A stretch of DNA of 64,000 nt from positions 1,962,501 to 2,026,500 of the forward strand of contig NC_052678.1 in assembly GCF_016802725.1 (NCBI RefSeq), given 5' to 3'. Below, in pieces: positions 33,233 through 45,257 of the stretch. A program made the position numbers and the translations under genes. A model generated the notes under the pieces. That model ran no database searches and was not told where the DNA came from. It saw only the letters and a list, made by a program, of their open reading frames with translations. Within the stretch, counting starts at the first letter, position 1. The number at the start of each line of letters is the position of its first letter. Source of the stretch: Solenopsis invicta (lineage: Eukaryota; Arthropoda; Insecta; Hymenoptera; Formicidae).

Positions 33233-34864
33233 TTTTTCTATAGGTACTCTTTTTTTAACGAGCTATCATTTATCACGATAATAGCACTTACCCTAATAAT
33301 AGAAATCGTAAAATTCTTGGGCCAACAATGTCTTGCATTTAGAGGAACATCGAATGTTTCGTACCAAAGAAACAATGGAAATTTTTTAAAATTATTGGAA
33401 CTACTTGCTAAATTTGATTCAGTGCTTGCTACTCATCTTTGTCGAATTATGAAAAAGGAAACAAAAGTGCACTACACTAGCAAGATGATACAAAATGAAA
33501 TAATTTCTTTGCTTTCCAATAATGTTCTAATTGATATTTTGTCATTAATTAGAAAAGCTAAATATTATTCTATAATCTTAGACTGCACGCCAGATATTAG
33601 CCGTAAAGAACAGTTGACAATTATTTTGTGATTTGTATCGATAAAAGATAACAGCGTTAAGGTAGAAGAACACTTTGTAGACTTTATTGAAGTTCATGAT
33701 TCGACTGGCAAAGGCATGGCCGAATACATAATTAACAAATTAAAAGAATTTAATTTTGACATACAAAATTTGCGCGGACAAGGTTATGATAACGGAGCAA
33801 ACATGAAAGAAAAAATAATGGTTTACAGAAACATATTCTAAATATTAATCCTAGGGCTTCCTTTGTGCCTTGTGCAGCTTACATCTTTAATTTAGTAATT
33901 AATGATGCAGCTAAAATTACTTTCGAGACAATCAATTTCTTTGAAATTATTCAGACAATTTATAATTCCCTTCCGCTTCAACGAAAAGGTGGAGTGTATT
34001 AAATAATCACATTTCGAAATTAACATTAAAGCCTCTTTCCGATACTCGCTGGGAATCTCGAATCGATGCTCTAAAACCTTTACGATATCAGATTGGAAAG
34101 ATTTATGATGCATTATTCGAAATATTTGAAGATTCTAAGACAGATCATTTGGCAAAACATGAAGCTCAAGTTCTATGTCTAAAAATAAAAGATTTTCAAT
34201 TTTTGTGTTTTGTCGCATTATGGCATGACCTCTTGAGTCACATTAATGTTGTAAATAAATTACTTCAAAGTACAACTGAAAATATCGCTTCAGCTTTAAA
34301 AGTAATTGATAATACTTTAATTTATATTAAAAATCTTTTTACCGATGAGGGATTAGAAGAAATTGTAGCAACTGCTGTTGAGTTAGCAAACTGCCTTGAA
34401 ATACTGGCGGAATTTAAAGAAAGCTCAGAAATTCGAAAAAGAAGAAAAACAAAGCAATTTGACTATGAAGCCCAAGATGAACCAGTAGAGAATCATAAAG
34501 ATAAATTTAAAATTAATTTCTATATGTGATTCTGGATACATCTATTACATCAATAGAAGACAGATGTGAACAATTAAAGAAACATAATAAACAATTTCTT
34601 TATAATTTACATAATGAAAAAGATATGGAAACAGATACATTGAAAGCGTACTGTTCTAACTTGGAGTTTTTTTTGACACACGGTGACGACAAAGATATCG
34701 CTTCGGTTGATCAGTTTAATGAATTAAAAATTTTGAAAAACAATTTCTTTTTCAGAAATTAAAGATTTGAAAAATCCGTTGGGTATATTGACTTACATGT
34801 ATTCCAATAATCTTGAACCATCCTTTCCAAATATTTGCATACCTCTTCGAATTTGGAATGCCTA

Positions 34865-35657
34865 CTATATATCTGTTAGGTGAAACCTAAAGGAAAATCC
34901 ACGCAGCGTTCCTCGTTTTCGACTGCCCTGCTTTGGAGTAGAAAGAGCTTTACTTACGATCGGTCGGAAGACTCTGTCCCCTTTTTATAAGGAACAAGTC
35001 TGTGGTATTATTTTTATCATTTAAGCAAATTTCTAACGTAACTCTTTACAACATAATTACGGTTAAATTAATTATGAAATTAGTTCTTTGTAAAAATTAT
35101 GTTGGTTGTTTTACAAAATCTATCGCGCGCTTATCATGCCTTTGTCTGATGTAAAATACGGCAGTATTAAAGCGAGAATATTACATCGTATATTAGACAG
35201 AAAAATCTATTGTAAAAAAACAAAATTTTCTTTTTGGCATGCTCTTTTAATATTTACAATTAGCTTTTACCTTTCACCTGAGATATTATCGATCTCTGTC
35301 ATTTTCTCACCGATCATCCAACTACGATGAGAAGATGAACGTCTTTGTACATATAAACGTATATTCTTTCTAAGTGTAGTTTTCATTAAATTATTATATA
35401 TCTATTTGATATACGTATATGTTGCCAAAACGGGCATCAGTAATTTAAAAAGCCGGAGATGATAAACAAAGTATAAGAGAAAAATTAGGAATAAAGTTTG
35501 GATACACAAAGTCTTATATGTTGTGAAAGATTCTTTATCAATATTTTTTATTCGTGGTTATCAATATTGCAATGGTTATAAAAGCATTTGAAAGGATTCT
35601 AATTGTTAATTCGGACATTTATATAATTTAGTATATATTAAAATAAGATAGATCATG
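34865..35657. other. Segment without recognised genes
   Basis: Short open frames here (for example 35106-35330) have no family features. Confidence 0.4.
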
Positions 35658-36679
35658 TCCAGATAACGTTAAATATTCATAAAATGTTTGATTCGTATTC
35701 CAAATGTTCTAATGTATATCTCAAGCGACACAGATTTAAAATACGTTTAATAAACGTTAAAAATCAATTTTAAACGTTTGAATGGAAAAACAAACATTTA
35801 AAATTTTATAAATTCATTAAAATATTAATACGTATAAAAACATTTTAGAAGATTTTATATTTTAATGTTTTTTTGCTAGCTTATAATACCGTTTTTATAC
35901 GAAATATTTTGATAATTTAATAAACATTAAATAGATGTTAACAACGTTTAATAAGTGTTTTTATAAAATCTTAAAAATCTTAAAAATCTTAAAAATATAT
36001 TTTTAAAGCATTCATTAAATGTAAATGGTTTGCTTGGAAGTAGTGGAAGAATGTTTATGAAATGTTCATATGTTAATAAAATACTTCAAACAATACGCAT
36101 CCCAGCCACCAGATATATAGTATACAGCAGAGTTATATTTCTTGTAAATAAAAATTATATGAGCTCAAAGTTAGGAAAGTCACTTTTTAAAAGTGCAGTT
36201 GCTTGTTACTTAAGTAACAATACATTACTTTTCTGCTACTTTTTAACGCTAAAAATAAGATCAAATTAAATATGAAATTTACTTTTCTAATGTTCTTTAA
36301 AATATAAAATTAAAACTATGTTATATTTTTAAAAAAAGATAATATTATATTCTGTATCTTGAATTGGCGAGACCAAGAAAAGTTTAAGAGAAATGTTTAA
36401 TATCTCTCAAAATGCAAATTAAAAAATTTGATTAAATTTATAAATTTAAGCAAATTCAACGAATTTCAGCAAATTTTCACATTTACACCTTCAGTTTTGT
36501 GTTTGAAAATTTTAACATGATAATTTCAGAATTAAAATCATTCTTAAAATGTATGTGACAATAAGCGATTGATTTACATTATCTTAAAACTTAACTTACC
36601 CCAATAGTATCTCTTAAAAATGTTCATAAAACACCTTAAAAAGATATAATAATGTTTTATGGAGATTTTGTTATCTGGG
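35658..36679. mobile_element. Candidate MITE with CCAGATAAC ends (about 1.0 kb)
   Basis: Left end TCCAGATAACGTTAAATATTC and right end GTTATCTGGG, the latter preceded by a complement of CCATAAAAC. Ends of the type CCAGATA(G/A)C also occur at 32158 and 48980. The interior is AT-rich with repeated AAAAATCTT. Target duplication is not clear. Confidence 0.45.
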
Positions 36680-36692
36680 TTAAGATAATATT

Positions 36693-36800
36693 GTACAATT
36701 CGCACCCAAGTTATCGTTTGAGACTACTTAGAACTTGATGGATTCAGCCGTTACTCTGATAATCTCCGGAAGTCGCTGGTTTGCGTAAAGAGACGCGATG
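36693..36800. repeat. Fragment of the GF2 outer arm
   Basis: ACAATTCGCACCCAAGTTATCG...GGATTCAGCCGTTACT matches the GF2 right arm at about 31454-31570 with substitutions. It is a solitary relic. Confidence 0.65.
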
Positions 36801-36869
36801 TGGGATTGAAGTCACACTGAGTTGAATAGTGGATAAAGATATATTTCAATATAGCGTACATGGAAAGAA

Positions 36870-37235
36870 TTAGACTGATTTAGTTGGAGTCCCGTTCCTC
36901 GTGTTCGTGTTCGATCTCTCTCTCTCTGTCTCTCTCTTTGTTGCCAGGCGCTCGCTTCGCCTTCGCTCGCCTGCGCCCTCTTTTCCCCTTTCGTCCTGCG
37001 ACGCGGTACTTCTTAACTCCACATTCGGCCATTCCTGACTAGAGTCCGTCCCGGACTCACTTATGCTTTTATCAGGAACGTCATTCTGAACTCCTTGGGA
37101 AATCTGGTTTGTTATTTCGTCAGGAACTTCGTCTAGGACATCATTTGCTGCGTGAGGTTCTGACCATGGCTTCATTTTGTCAGCGCTCTCTCTTGCTACG
37201 TGTTCATTTGGCGCGAGATATTACCGCGTCTCTTG
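36870..37235 (-). pseudogene. Possible LTR-retrotransposon pol C-terminal fragment
   Basis: A 101-codon minus-strand frame (start at 37175) is acidic and then basic, ending near GERRRSERLATKRE. The RRSERLATK-type motif is typical of the disordered tail downstream of integrase in Ty3/gypsy-like polyproteins. No integrase core or LTR is seen next to it. The assignment rests on composition and one motif only. Confidence 0.35.
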
Positions 37236-37239
37236 ATCT

Positions 37240-38037
37240 TAAATATAACAACAGACTATATATAAATACTGACGATTAAATACACAATGGAAATTATGTT
37301 ACAAATAATTATCATCAAAGCTCAAAACGTCAAAAGTAATCCTTAAATTTATTACTGTTACTAAAAACATATAATTACGTTATTTGGAAAATATCCAAAA
37401 TGTTACTAAAAAGAAATTACTGAAAAGAAATTACTGAAAAGAAATTAACTGAAACGGCGTTGTAAGTAACGCGTTATTTTCTGCATATAGGATAGATATA
37501 GTCCGTATCCCAACGAAAGTATTTCTCGAAGGTGAACCTTCAAAACTGAGCTTCAACATGAAAGTAAATGAAATGTATTTGACAGTACAATTTCGTTTAA
37601 TTTTGTTGAAAGTTAATTCAGAAAGAGTAGATTTCTGAGAGAATGACAATTTTGTGAAACATACGGAACATTCTCCGAATACATAAAAATTATTCCATAT
37701 GTCCTTTAAATATTCTTAAAAAATTCCAAATTTTACTGACATTTGAATATTGCTTTTACATTCTTTAAGTATTTTGAGATAGGCCGTAACATTTTTAAAA
37801 TGTTACTCTTTAACTTCATAAACATTTCGTGAATACTTCAGGAATATTTAACGATAGCCAGATGCGAGTTGATTTATGCGAACAAATGCAATTTAAATGC
37901 AATAAAATGGGTAATGTTGCACTTAAATATTGTCCGCAATAAATTAGATGATAACTATAAACGTGGCGTATTCTTATAATACGTAAGTGAATGAGAAGTG
38001 TGCAATCTTAACTCTTATCTTTTTATTCTACTTACAA
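37240..38037. other. Segment without recognised genes
   Basis: AT-rich. Nothing supported. Confidence 0.4.
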
Positions 38038-38665
38038 GGGAAACCTGCCAGCGGTACATCATCGATTTTAATAAAATTTTATGAGTGTGTGATATTCACT
38101 CATTACTACAGTAAAGCTGTAAGTTTAGGCATTCTCGAAAAAATCACGATTAAATATTTAAAGCACCTAGAATACTGTTACAGAAGAAATCTTGTCGTTC
38201 TTCTTCATTTGAATTAGCGCTCATTGACACTCCTGGAATATCCATATTGTCAATAAATGAGCACGAATATTATTTGCAAAATACATGTTTGTGGGAACAA
38301 GTTTAACTCGAAATACGACTGTGTTCAGATTATGTTGTTATTATCAATTTTTTCGTTAGACAAGGAGTTTTGTATACAAGCTAACAATAAGATCTGGACA
38401 AAACAAATAACAAAAGCACAACCGTTTTACTCGGAGATCGTTGTAGATGTAACGATTTATAGAAACACTTATTTTTACGTAACGGTAAAGTCCTATAGTA
38501 CCGTTCTTCTGTAACAGTGCTATAGATGCTGGAAATATTTAATCGTCATTTTCTCGAGAATACCTAAATATCACAACTTTCGGCTTCACTGTAGTACCGC
38601 GTAAGTGAATACTGCACACCCATAAAATATTATTAAAATCGGCGATGTCGCTGCTGGCAAGTACC
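38038..38665. repeat. Diverged hairpin repeat at the left edge of the large inverted duplication
   Basis: The stretch 38038-38230 pairs with the complement of about 38480-38665. Shared phrases are CTGCCAGCGGTACATCATCG against TTGCCAGCAGCGACATCGCC, and CGATTAAATATTT. The loop is about 250 bp. The large duplication described at 38609-43512 starts inside this hairpin. Confidence 0.6.
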
Positions 38666-39688
38666 CCTTGTTAGTTGTAATGCGATAATCGATTATCAGT
38701 TAGATTTAATCAGAAAATATAAATTTTAAATGCCCAATTTTATGTAACCCTTTTAAAGGGAAAATAGCGTGCAAGATATCATGGAATATTTACCGTTCGT
38801 TCCATTTATCTTGCAATTATCTTGTGATATAATTCTATTTTGGTGTATCCAAGTGAAATGCATATTAGTGTGCCGATAACGTACAACTGATATTTAGATT
38901 GAGAAGTACGATCGTATGTATTTTAAGTTTACAAAAAGATTTGCAGGATAAATACAAATAATAGAATAAATTTATTAGTAAGGTAAGACAGTGATTAGTG
39001 TGATAATACCGTGATGTGCATTGTTAATATTGTCGACGATTAAGAAAGATATTTTAATAAAGGTTTTACTACACTTTATTATGATCACACACGTAAACTA
39101 TATCGTATAATATAGAAACACTCGTTCTATTGCTTCTCCATTCAAGTTGTAAAGTAATATAAATGTAAAAATGTAAAATCCGACATATATTGCCTTGCAT
39201 GCTTGACAATCTAAAGTCAGTCATGTAATTCACGGATCAACGTGAAGGAACACTAATCATGTATTACACGGAGCACACATATCTATTCTTACGATTACTT
39301 CGTAAGAGTATTTTTTTCTATTGTTTAGAGACGTTTTAGAAATCATTACATCTTAAAAAGACACGTTTCATTAAATTGTTTTGGTATTTCCGTCTCCGTT
39401 TTTTAAATACTTGGAAATACGTTTATATTTACAAAACACTGAAACGTTTACGTTAAGTGAAATCTGTAACTTTAATGTTTTAAATCTAAAACAGCGTTTT
39501 TTAAAACTAAGATTTTTATTTTATGAACGGAAACAGAAATGGAATGTTTTAACATCTTATAATTGAACACTTGTTTCTTTAGCGTAACAGTTTTCTCCAC
39601 AATTGCTCCACAATGTTAACGTTCTGTAAATATATAATGTATTTCCGCGATGGACCGCAGAATTTATGGATTTTTGTAATGACTTTTG

Positions 39689-40965
39689 TTAATTCTCTCT
39701 AAGTCTTCGCGCTCGAACGATTTCCCAAATGGGCGGTATGATCCAGTAGCATCCGCCGAGGAACTGCAGCAACGCGATCACTTGAAGACACACGTTTTCA
39801 CCTGCAATCGTCAAATCATAAATTTGATAAATGTCTTTTGTCGTAAGGTTTACCTTGTTATTGTAATATTAGACGTATTCCGTGTACCAAAGAAGCGAAA
39901 TTTATAAAACTCTGTAAAATGTAAGAAAAAAAAAGAGAAAACAAATAAAGATCGATATTACGAGAGACACGTACTGTGCACGAAGCAGAAGGCCAGAACA
40001 CCCAATCCGACAATAGTGGAGAACAATCTGTGCGAGCGATGTGCAAACTGATTTCTCAGTACATTGCAGAGAGTAGCGACCACGTTAGAAACCAATAGTA
40101 GTCATATGTATAAGTTAAGTCTAAACACGAGAAGAATTTGCTCTTAAAATTTTCCCTCAATCACGGTAGTTGTGGAACAACATAAATTTTGAATTTTATT
40201 ATATTTTTAATAAAATTTATTAAAATTTTAATAACATTTAGTTAAATTTTTACTATAAAATATAGTAAATTTCTTCAAAGTTGAAATTGTCTCAAGATTA
40301 CCATAATATTTTGGAGATAAATTCTATTATAAGAGAATACTTTTTTCCTATGGATATGACATCGATAAGAATCAAAATGACGTAACGAGTTTTGTCTTTT
40401 GTAGTAAAAATGTCTTTTTACAAAAAATTTCAAATGAATAAGTCTACTTTAATTAATGTGAGAGTATATATTGAACTCCTATGTTGAAGAAATGGAAAGA
40501 AATGGGTATTGAAGAAGTGAAACGAAAATGTCCTCTGCAGTCACCTGTAAGGGGATGCTCGCTGCGGAGTTGAGAATCGTAGGGCCAGAGTGCCCAACGC
40601 TGTAGGGACAAAGCGATCGTCATCAGCAGAAGCCCGTCCTTCAAGCCGGTGTCCGCAAGGAGAAAGCGCGTGAATGCTGGCACAAGAGTAAAGCCGACGG
40701 ACGCGGACGTAGCGATACTTTTCAGCATCAGCGCCAATGGCAGTCGCACCTTGAAATGCCTTCGCAATACGGTTTCGCTTTCAACGATTACGAAACATGC
40801 TCCTATTATGCCCATTACCGCACCGGTGCTTAAACCGGCTAAATATCCGCCTACTCCGCCGGTCGCCAGTTATCCAGAAGCTATTAATCCTGAGAAGAGC
40901 CACGCCGATGAGGTCAACCAGTCGAGGTATCGACGCCAACTCTATGATGGCCTTGGTCCACAGAT
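39689..40965 (-). pseudogene. Monocarboxylate-type (MFS) transporter gene remnant, left copy
   Basis: Three exon-like pieces on the minus strand. Piece 1 (40965-40545) has a membrane-rich frame through GIIGACFVIVESETVLRRHF, KVRLPLALMLKSIATSASVG, then FLLADTGLKDGLLLMTIALS, ending RASPY at a GT donor. The HFKxRxPLA...G..L pattern recalls the TM4-TM6 region of SLC16/monocarboxylate transporters. Piece 2 (about 40120-39975) encodes NVLRNQFAHRSHRLFSTIVG and a donor GTACGT. Piece 3 (39801-39689) encodes VIALLQFLGGCYWIIPPIW and ends EIVRARRLREN plus stop. Piece 1 has TAA at 40870-40872, and piece 2 lacks 47 bp present in the right copy. Exons for other membrane segments were not found. Membrane transport is inferred from family resemblance only. 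Confidence 0.5.
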
Positions 40966-41356
40966 CTGAAAGATCGAGCGAATTTAGTGAAAGTGATAAA
41001 GAGCCAATGTATTCAGACAAAATTTTCATTTATTTCACTCTCATAAAACTTTTATATTTAAAAGAGTTTTTCAATTTGACGATCTCCTTCAGAAATTATA
41101 GAATAAGAAAGCTTAGATTATTTCAGAAATTTTGTATATAAAAAAAAACAAACTTTTTTGTATTTTTAAAGTGTTTTAATTTGTATTAAAAAAATCAACA
41201 AAATTTGTAAAAGATTAAAATATGACATAAATTTTTGAAAAATTCAAAAATCTAGAAATTCTAACAAATTATGGAACAAATGGTTCAATTTTGATGGTAT
41301 AAATTGTATTGTGTTATTTGTATAATTAATACATAAATTAATAATTAATAAAATTG

Positions 41357-41362
<6 letters not shown>

Positions 41363-41418
<56 letters not shown>

Positions 41419-41435
41419 GCACGCACGCACGCACA
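41363..41435. repeat. (TA)n(CA)n(GCAC)n microsatellite
   Basis: Compound dinucleotide tract. The right arm has only a (TA)n counterpart at 56358-56417. Confidence 0.9.
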
Positions 41436-42239
41436 TATGGTTGTATATATAAAATTTAAGTTTACTTGAATTTGTAAGGAATTTATTGCATAACATGAAA
41501 GTAAAACTTTATTCTTCTAATTAAAAGAAAGGCATTAAAAATCCAGTATTTGGGACAGTGTAATTCGTTCCAATAATTAGGCTATTTATTTTATAAATCA
41601 TTCTAAGAGAAAAAATTTTATCTGAAATAATAGTGATATAAAAACCTGCTTAAGCACCTTAACCACGCCTATAAGCACCTGCTTAATTCCAAAAAGCGAC
41701 GAGCAATAGAGGCGGCAGAATGACCTCGCTTCATAAATCGAAGTAAAGCGAACTGCTGATGGCTAAATGTCCCCGCACTGTGCCATACATCGACAGGACG
41801 CTAGGTACGGTAATCTGCACATGTTAATAATAAGATATCTGCATTTGTACTTTGCAAACATCCTATGAATTTATCTATGCTTTCCGATGCACCGTGTGAT
41901 ATCTAGTGAACACGGGCATTATACAGGGCATCGAGAAATATAGCAACAATATCAGAAATTCTGTACTTACCTATCAAAAATTACAATTACAGATACTAAC
42001 GCGACGTTGGACATGGCTCTATATAGAGGAAGGTCAGTGATCATGGAATATATCTACATATATAGGGTGATGGAACGTCTGATGATATCTCGTATAATTC
42101 ACGTTGAATTCTAAGAACAACCGTTAAAATTACTTTGTTGCAGTCTATTTAAACATTGTAGAATGGTTACTGATCATTCGTTGTATTCTTGTAAAAGTTG
42201 CATTTCACTTTTGCGATAGTAAAAATTTTTACAGGTATA

Positions 42240-43168
42240 CGAGGTGTGTTCAAAAAGTATCGCGAATTTTGAATTTTCGCGGGTTACGTATATTCGAATT
42301 TCGATCTTTTTGTGGCGTTATGTTGGTACTCATGTCTCTCACTTATGCCGACAAGCTCGGCCATTTTGAATGTTCACTTAATTGTTGACAGCTGCTTTGC
42401 TTGCACGTGTTTTGGATCGTCTTCGATTTTTACCTATTCAAAAAAATGGATCAAAGAACCTGTATCAAATTTTGTGTGAAAAACGAAATTAAGTGCGCGG
42501 ATGCATTCCGAATGTTGACTGTGGCATACGGAGAAGCTACCTTGGACCGAAGCAACGTTTATCGGTGGTACAAAATGTTCTCAGAAGGCCGAGAAGATGT
42601 GAACGACGAAGAGCGTGCCGGACGCCCGAGCACTTCAACAACAGACGAAAAAATTAATGAATTGGAGAAAATGGTATTGGCCAATCGTCGAATCACCGTT
42701 AGAGAAGTTGCTGAGGACCTAAACATATCGATTGGCTCGTGCCATTCGATTTTTATCAATGATTTGGGCATGAGACGGGTCGCCGCGAAATTCGTACCAA
42801 ACGCCCCTGCTCACACATCGTTGCTTGTGCGCGACTTTTTGGCCAAAAACAACACACTAATGATGCCGCAGCCACCGTATTCCCCAGATCTGGCCCCCTG
42901 TGACTTTTTCTTGTTCCCTAAACTGAAGAGGCCCATGAAAGGACGACGTTACGCTACGCTTGACGAGATAAAGACGGCATCGAAGGAGGAGCTGAACAAG
43001 ATAAAAAAAAATGATTTTTTGAAGTGCTTCGAAGATTGGAAAAACCGTTGGCACAAGTGTATAATATCTCATGGGGATTACTTTGAAGGGGACAAAATAG
43101 ATATTCATGAATAAATAAATAATTTTTGAAAAAACACAAAATTCGCGATACTTTTTGAACACACCTCG
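42240..43168 (+). mobile_element. Deleted mariner D (929 bp)
   Basis: Perfect inverted repeats of about 32 bp begin CGAGGTGTGTTCAAAAAGTA and are flanked by TA at 42238-42239 and 43169-43170. The right arm of the duplication keeps the empty site ACAGGTATATACTATCTA near 55570, so the insertion postdates the duplication. It is related to mariner A at 447 and 7185, whose ends are CGAGGTGTGATCAAAAAGTA. Confidence 0.95.
42446..43114 (+). CDS. Truncated mariner transposase, in-frame internal deletion (222 aa)
   Basis: The frame is uninterrupted from MDQRTCIKFCVKNE (ATG 42446) to the stop at 43112-43114. The N-terminal half holds both helix-turn-helix motifs that bind the inverted repeats (AYGEATLDRSNVYRWYK and the second up to GMRRVAAKFVP). 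Codons for the first catalytic Asp and for the Asp of HDN are deleted, joining KFVP directly to NAPAHTSLLVRDFL in frame. The third Asp (APCDFFLFPK) and the tail YFEGDKIDIHE remain. It cannot catalyse transposition but could still bind mariner ends. The ATG at 42401 would add 15 unconserved residues; the family N-terminus supports 42446. Confidence 0.8.
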   Translation: MDQRTCIKFCVKNEIKCADAFRMLTVAYGEATLDRSNVYRWYKMFSEGREDVNDEERAGRPSTSTTDEKINELEKMVLANRRITVREVAEDLNISIGSCHSIFINDLGMRRVAAKFVPNAPAHTSLLVRDFLAKNNTLMMPQPPYSPDLAPCDFFLFPKLKRPMKGRRYATLDEIKTASKEELNKIKKNDFLKCFEDWKNRWHKCIISHGDYFEGDKIDIHE

Positions 43169-43512
43169 TATACTATCTATGTAATTTTAAGAAGTATATT
43201 GTATATTAATTTTTCAAACAAATATACTAAAAATTTTTTGTTTATTTATTACAAGTTCAAACGTTGCGACTCTTCTTTGGAATCCTCAACAGCTTAATAA
43301 TAATAAAATTAGAATGTCAGGTCATCGTTGGTTCAGTGCTTTGCGTTTCACTGCAATATGATGTTTTTTCACAGCGTTACTTCTACGTGACTGAATGACT
43401 AGTCACGTAGGAGTGATTTATAGCTCAAAATTTAGGGAGATTAATGCATACAGAATCACATAAATATGTTTCGGAACATTATAAACGGAAACATTTATAT
43501 CGTAAAACAACT

Positions 43513-45257
43513 GACATGTAATGAATTGTACAGCCGTCGCAAAAAAAAATTTTTTTAATAAAATATGCTTTATGAAATTTTCGTCAAACCTTATTTTGTA
43601 ACACTTATTTGTGTGTGAAATTTATGAATTTATGTTTTTTTATGAACAAAAAAACCATTTATTACATTGATTGTTAGTATTGCTCGATCTCCCTATTATT
43701 ACACAGACTCATCTTTTGTTTCTTTCTTCAGTTTTGTAAATTATGTTCATTCTATATACCTGATAAACTTCTACCTATAGGGTGATTGGCAGAAACTCTA
43801 TGGCTGGTATTGGTTAGAATTGTGTCGCGTTTGCTGAGTTATATATTGTCGAAAAATAAAATAATATTCCACAACCCCCTCCTTTCCACTATATCATATA
43901 GCATATTTTCGTTAACGAAAAATCATTGTTCGATTCGTGCGTTTCCCGTATCCGGCAAACTTACGTCGTTTACACCTGGAACAAAATTATTTTTTACGTA
44001 TTGGAACAAGTCGTTATTTACGCATCAAACAAAGACAAAAAAGACTGCACGATATGATAGCTTTTTCTTCAGATAAATAAACATATCGATACCATTGAGC
44101 ATGCATTTTTAAATACCCTGTATTGCGTCTAATCCGAATAATTTTCCAATTTTGTTGTCCAGTTGCTTTTACAATTTTAATTAAGTTAATTCAGTTTTAA
44201 CGAGAGACAAAATTCGAAAAATTTTCATTTCGTGGAAAAATTTAGTAATTTAACATTTACAATTGTGTCAGACGGAGAAAAGTATTAGCGACAACTTCAG
44301 TCATAGCAGATCTGTCCGAATCTGCGAGCATTCCCTTTTGTTTAAAATTATCAAGAGCGGCATTACTTTTTAAAAAGTAATTTTTTAGTAGTTTTTCGAT
44401 GTCTTAAAAGAATATAAAAAATGAAATAAATAGTGATTATTACTGAATATGTATAGCAAATTTATATAAATGCACATCCATAATAGCGGTGCGGTTGAAC
44501 TGCACCAGTGCACACTGGTGCATATTAAAATCAACGTACATAAATTAACGTAAATAAAATATGTGCTCAGTATAAATAAATAAATAGATTAAATTACAAA
44601 ATTTTCAATATTTTTTTACGTTGTTTAATAAAATAAAAATTTTAGAAATTTTATCAGTCGATGTATTTGCAGTTTACTTTTAGATTAAATCAGTGTACAA
44701 CGACTTTAATATGCACCAATGCGTACTACTGCATCGAATTCGCTATAAATAAGTTTCGAATTAAGCACGAGAAAAGTAAATCAAAATGAGAATTAAGAAC
44801 TAAAGTTTTTAATTCTTCTGATGATTTAAAGAAAAAAGAATATGCCGGCTACATTTAGTCGACTTTGTTGGATCCGAAATTGATGTGCCTTCTTCTGTCT
44901 TTTTGAATCGCTTCCTTTTTTTCTTGGATTGAATCAGGATTAGAAACAGAAAGCGTTTTGTCTAAATTCACATTTGTATGCTCAATAAAATGGCTCTAAA
45001 AAAAGTAAAAATAAGTGTCTTTAATATAAAAATTTTTTATTTGTGTTGTTTCATTTAATTTCAGGCATAGATCATCTTATCAGAATTAGTTTCTTATTAG
45101 GTATTTCAAATACATCAAGAATAGGTATTTTAGATATGGCAACAATTCAATGTCTATGTAGTCTGCGGACTAAATCCCAAATATTTTATCTTGTTGCACC
45201 CGGCGATACAACAATACTTTCCATACATTTTATATTTCCATACATTACAGTGATTAT
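43513..45257. other. Spacer of the inverted duplication, first part
   Basis: AT-rich. A TAGGGTGATTGGCAGAAACTC-like transposon end occurs at 43779, followed by a 96-codon open frame (43786-44076) without family features. Nothing else is supported. Confidence 0.4.

Larger units (their letters stand above)
31627..34864 (+). pseudogene. hAT transposase remnant (zinc-finger-MYM / DUF4371 type)
   Basis: Fragments in order match the hAT-derived family annotated as zinc finger MYM-type or DUF4371 proteins: NLRDPAMWPDINEKMR (about 31940), DSNGRKFSNAYYNRKL (about 32040), QNGYSNWQNLSKTL (about 32360), CLAFRGTSNVSYQRNNGNFL (about 33320), YYSIILDCTPDISRKEQLT (about 33570), LRGQGYDNGANM (about 33770), LSDTRWESRIDAL (about 34040) and LGILTYMYSNNLEPSFPNIC (about 34780). 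LRGQGYDNGANM carries the family's conserved Asp region. Many stops and frameshifts are present. The coding sequence is interrupted by a MITE (32158-32312) and by about 680 bp at 32555-33232, and it breaks off after PLRIW (about 34864), before the hAT dimerisation domain. Confidence 0.8.
38609..43512. repeat. Left arm of the large inverted duplication
   Basis: This arm matches the reverse complement of 55071-63805, from ATACTGCACACCC (outer end) to CGTAAAACAACT (inner end), with scattered substitutions and small indels. Without the mariner it is about 3.97 kb. It carries transporter-like exon remnants on the minus strand and a (TA)n(CA)n tract at 41363-41430. Confidence 0.93.

Noticed and set aside
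33892..34113. Minus-strand open frame over the hAT remnant
   Set aside because: Antisense shadow of the plus-strand transposase fragments, which show clear family motifs.
40010..42130. Possible odorant-receptor gene in the inverted-duplication arms
   Set aside because: Considered because of membrane-rich exons in an insect, but the HFKxRxPLA pattern and exon order fit a monocarboxylate-type transporter better, and no odorant-receptor C-terminal motif was seen.
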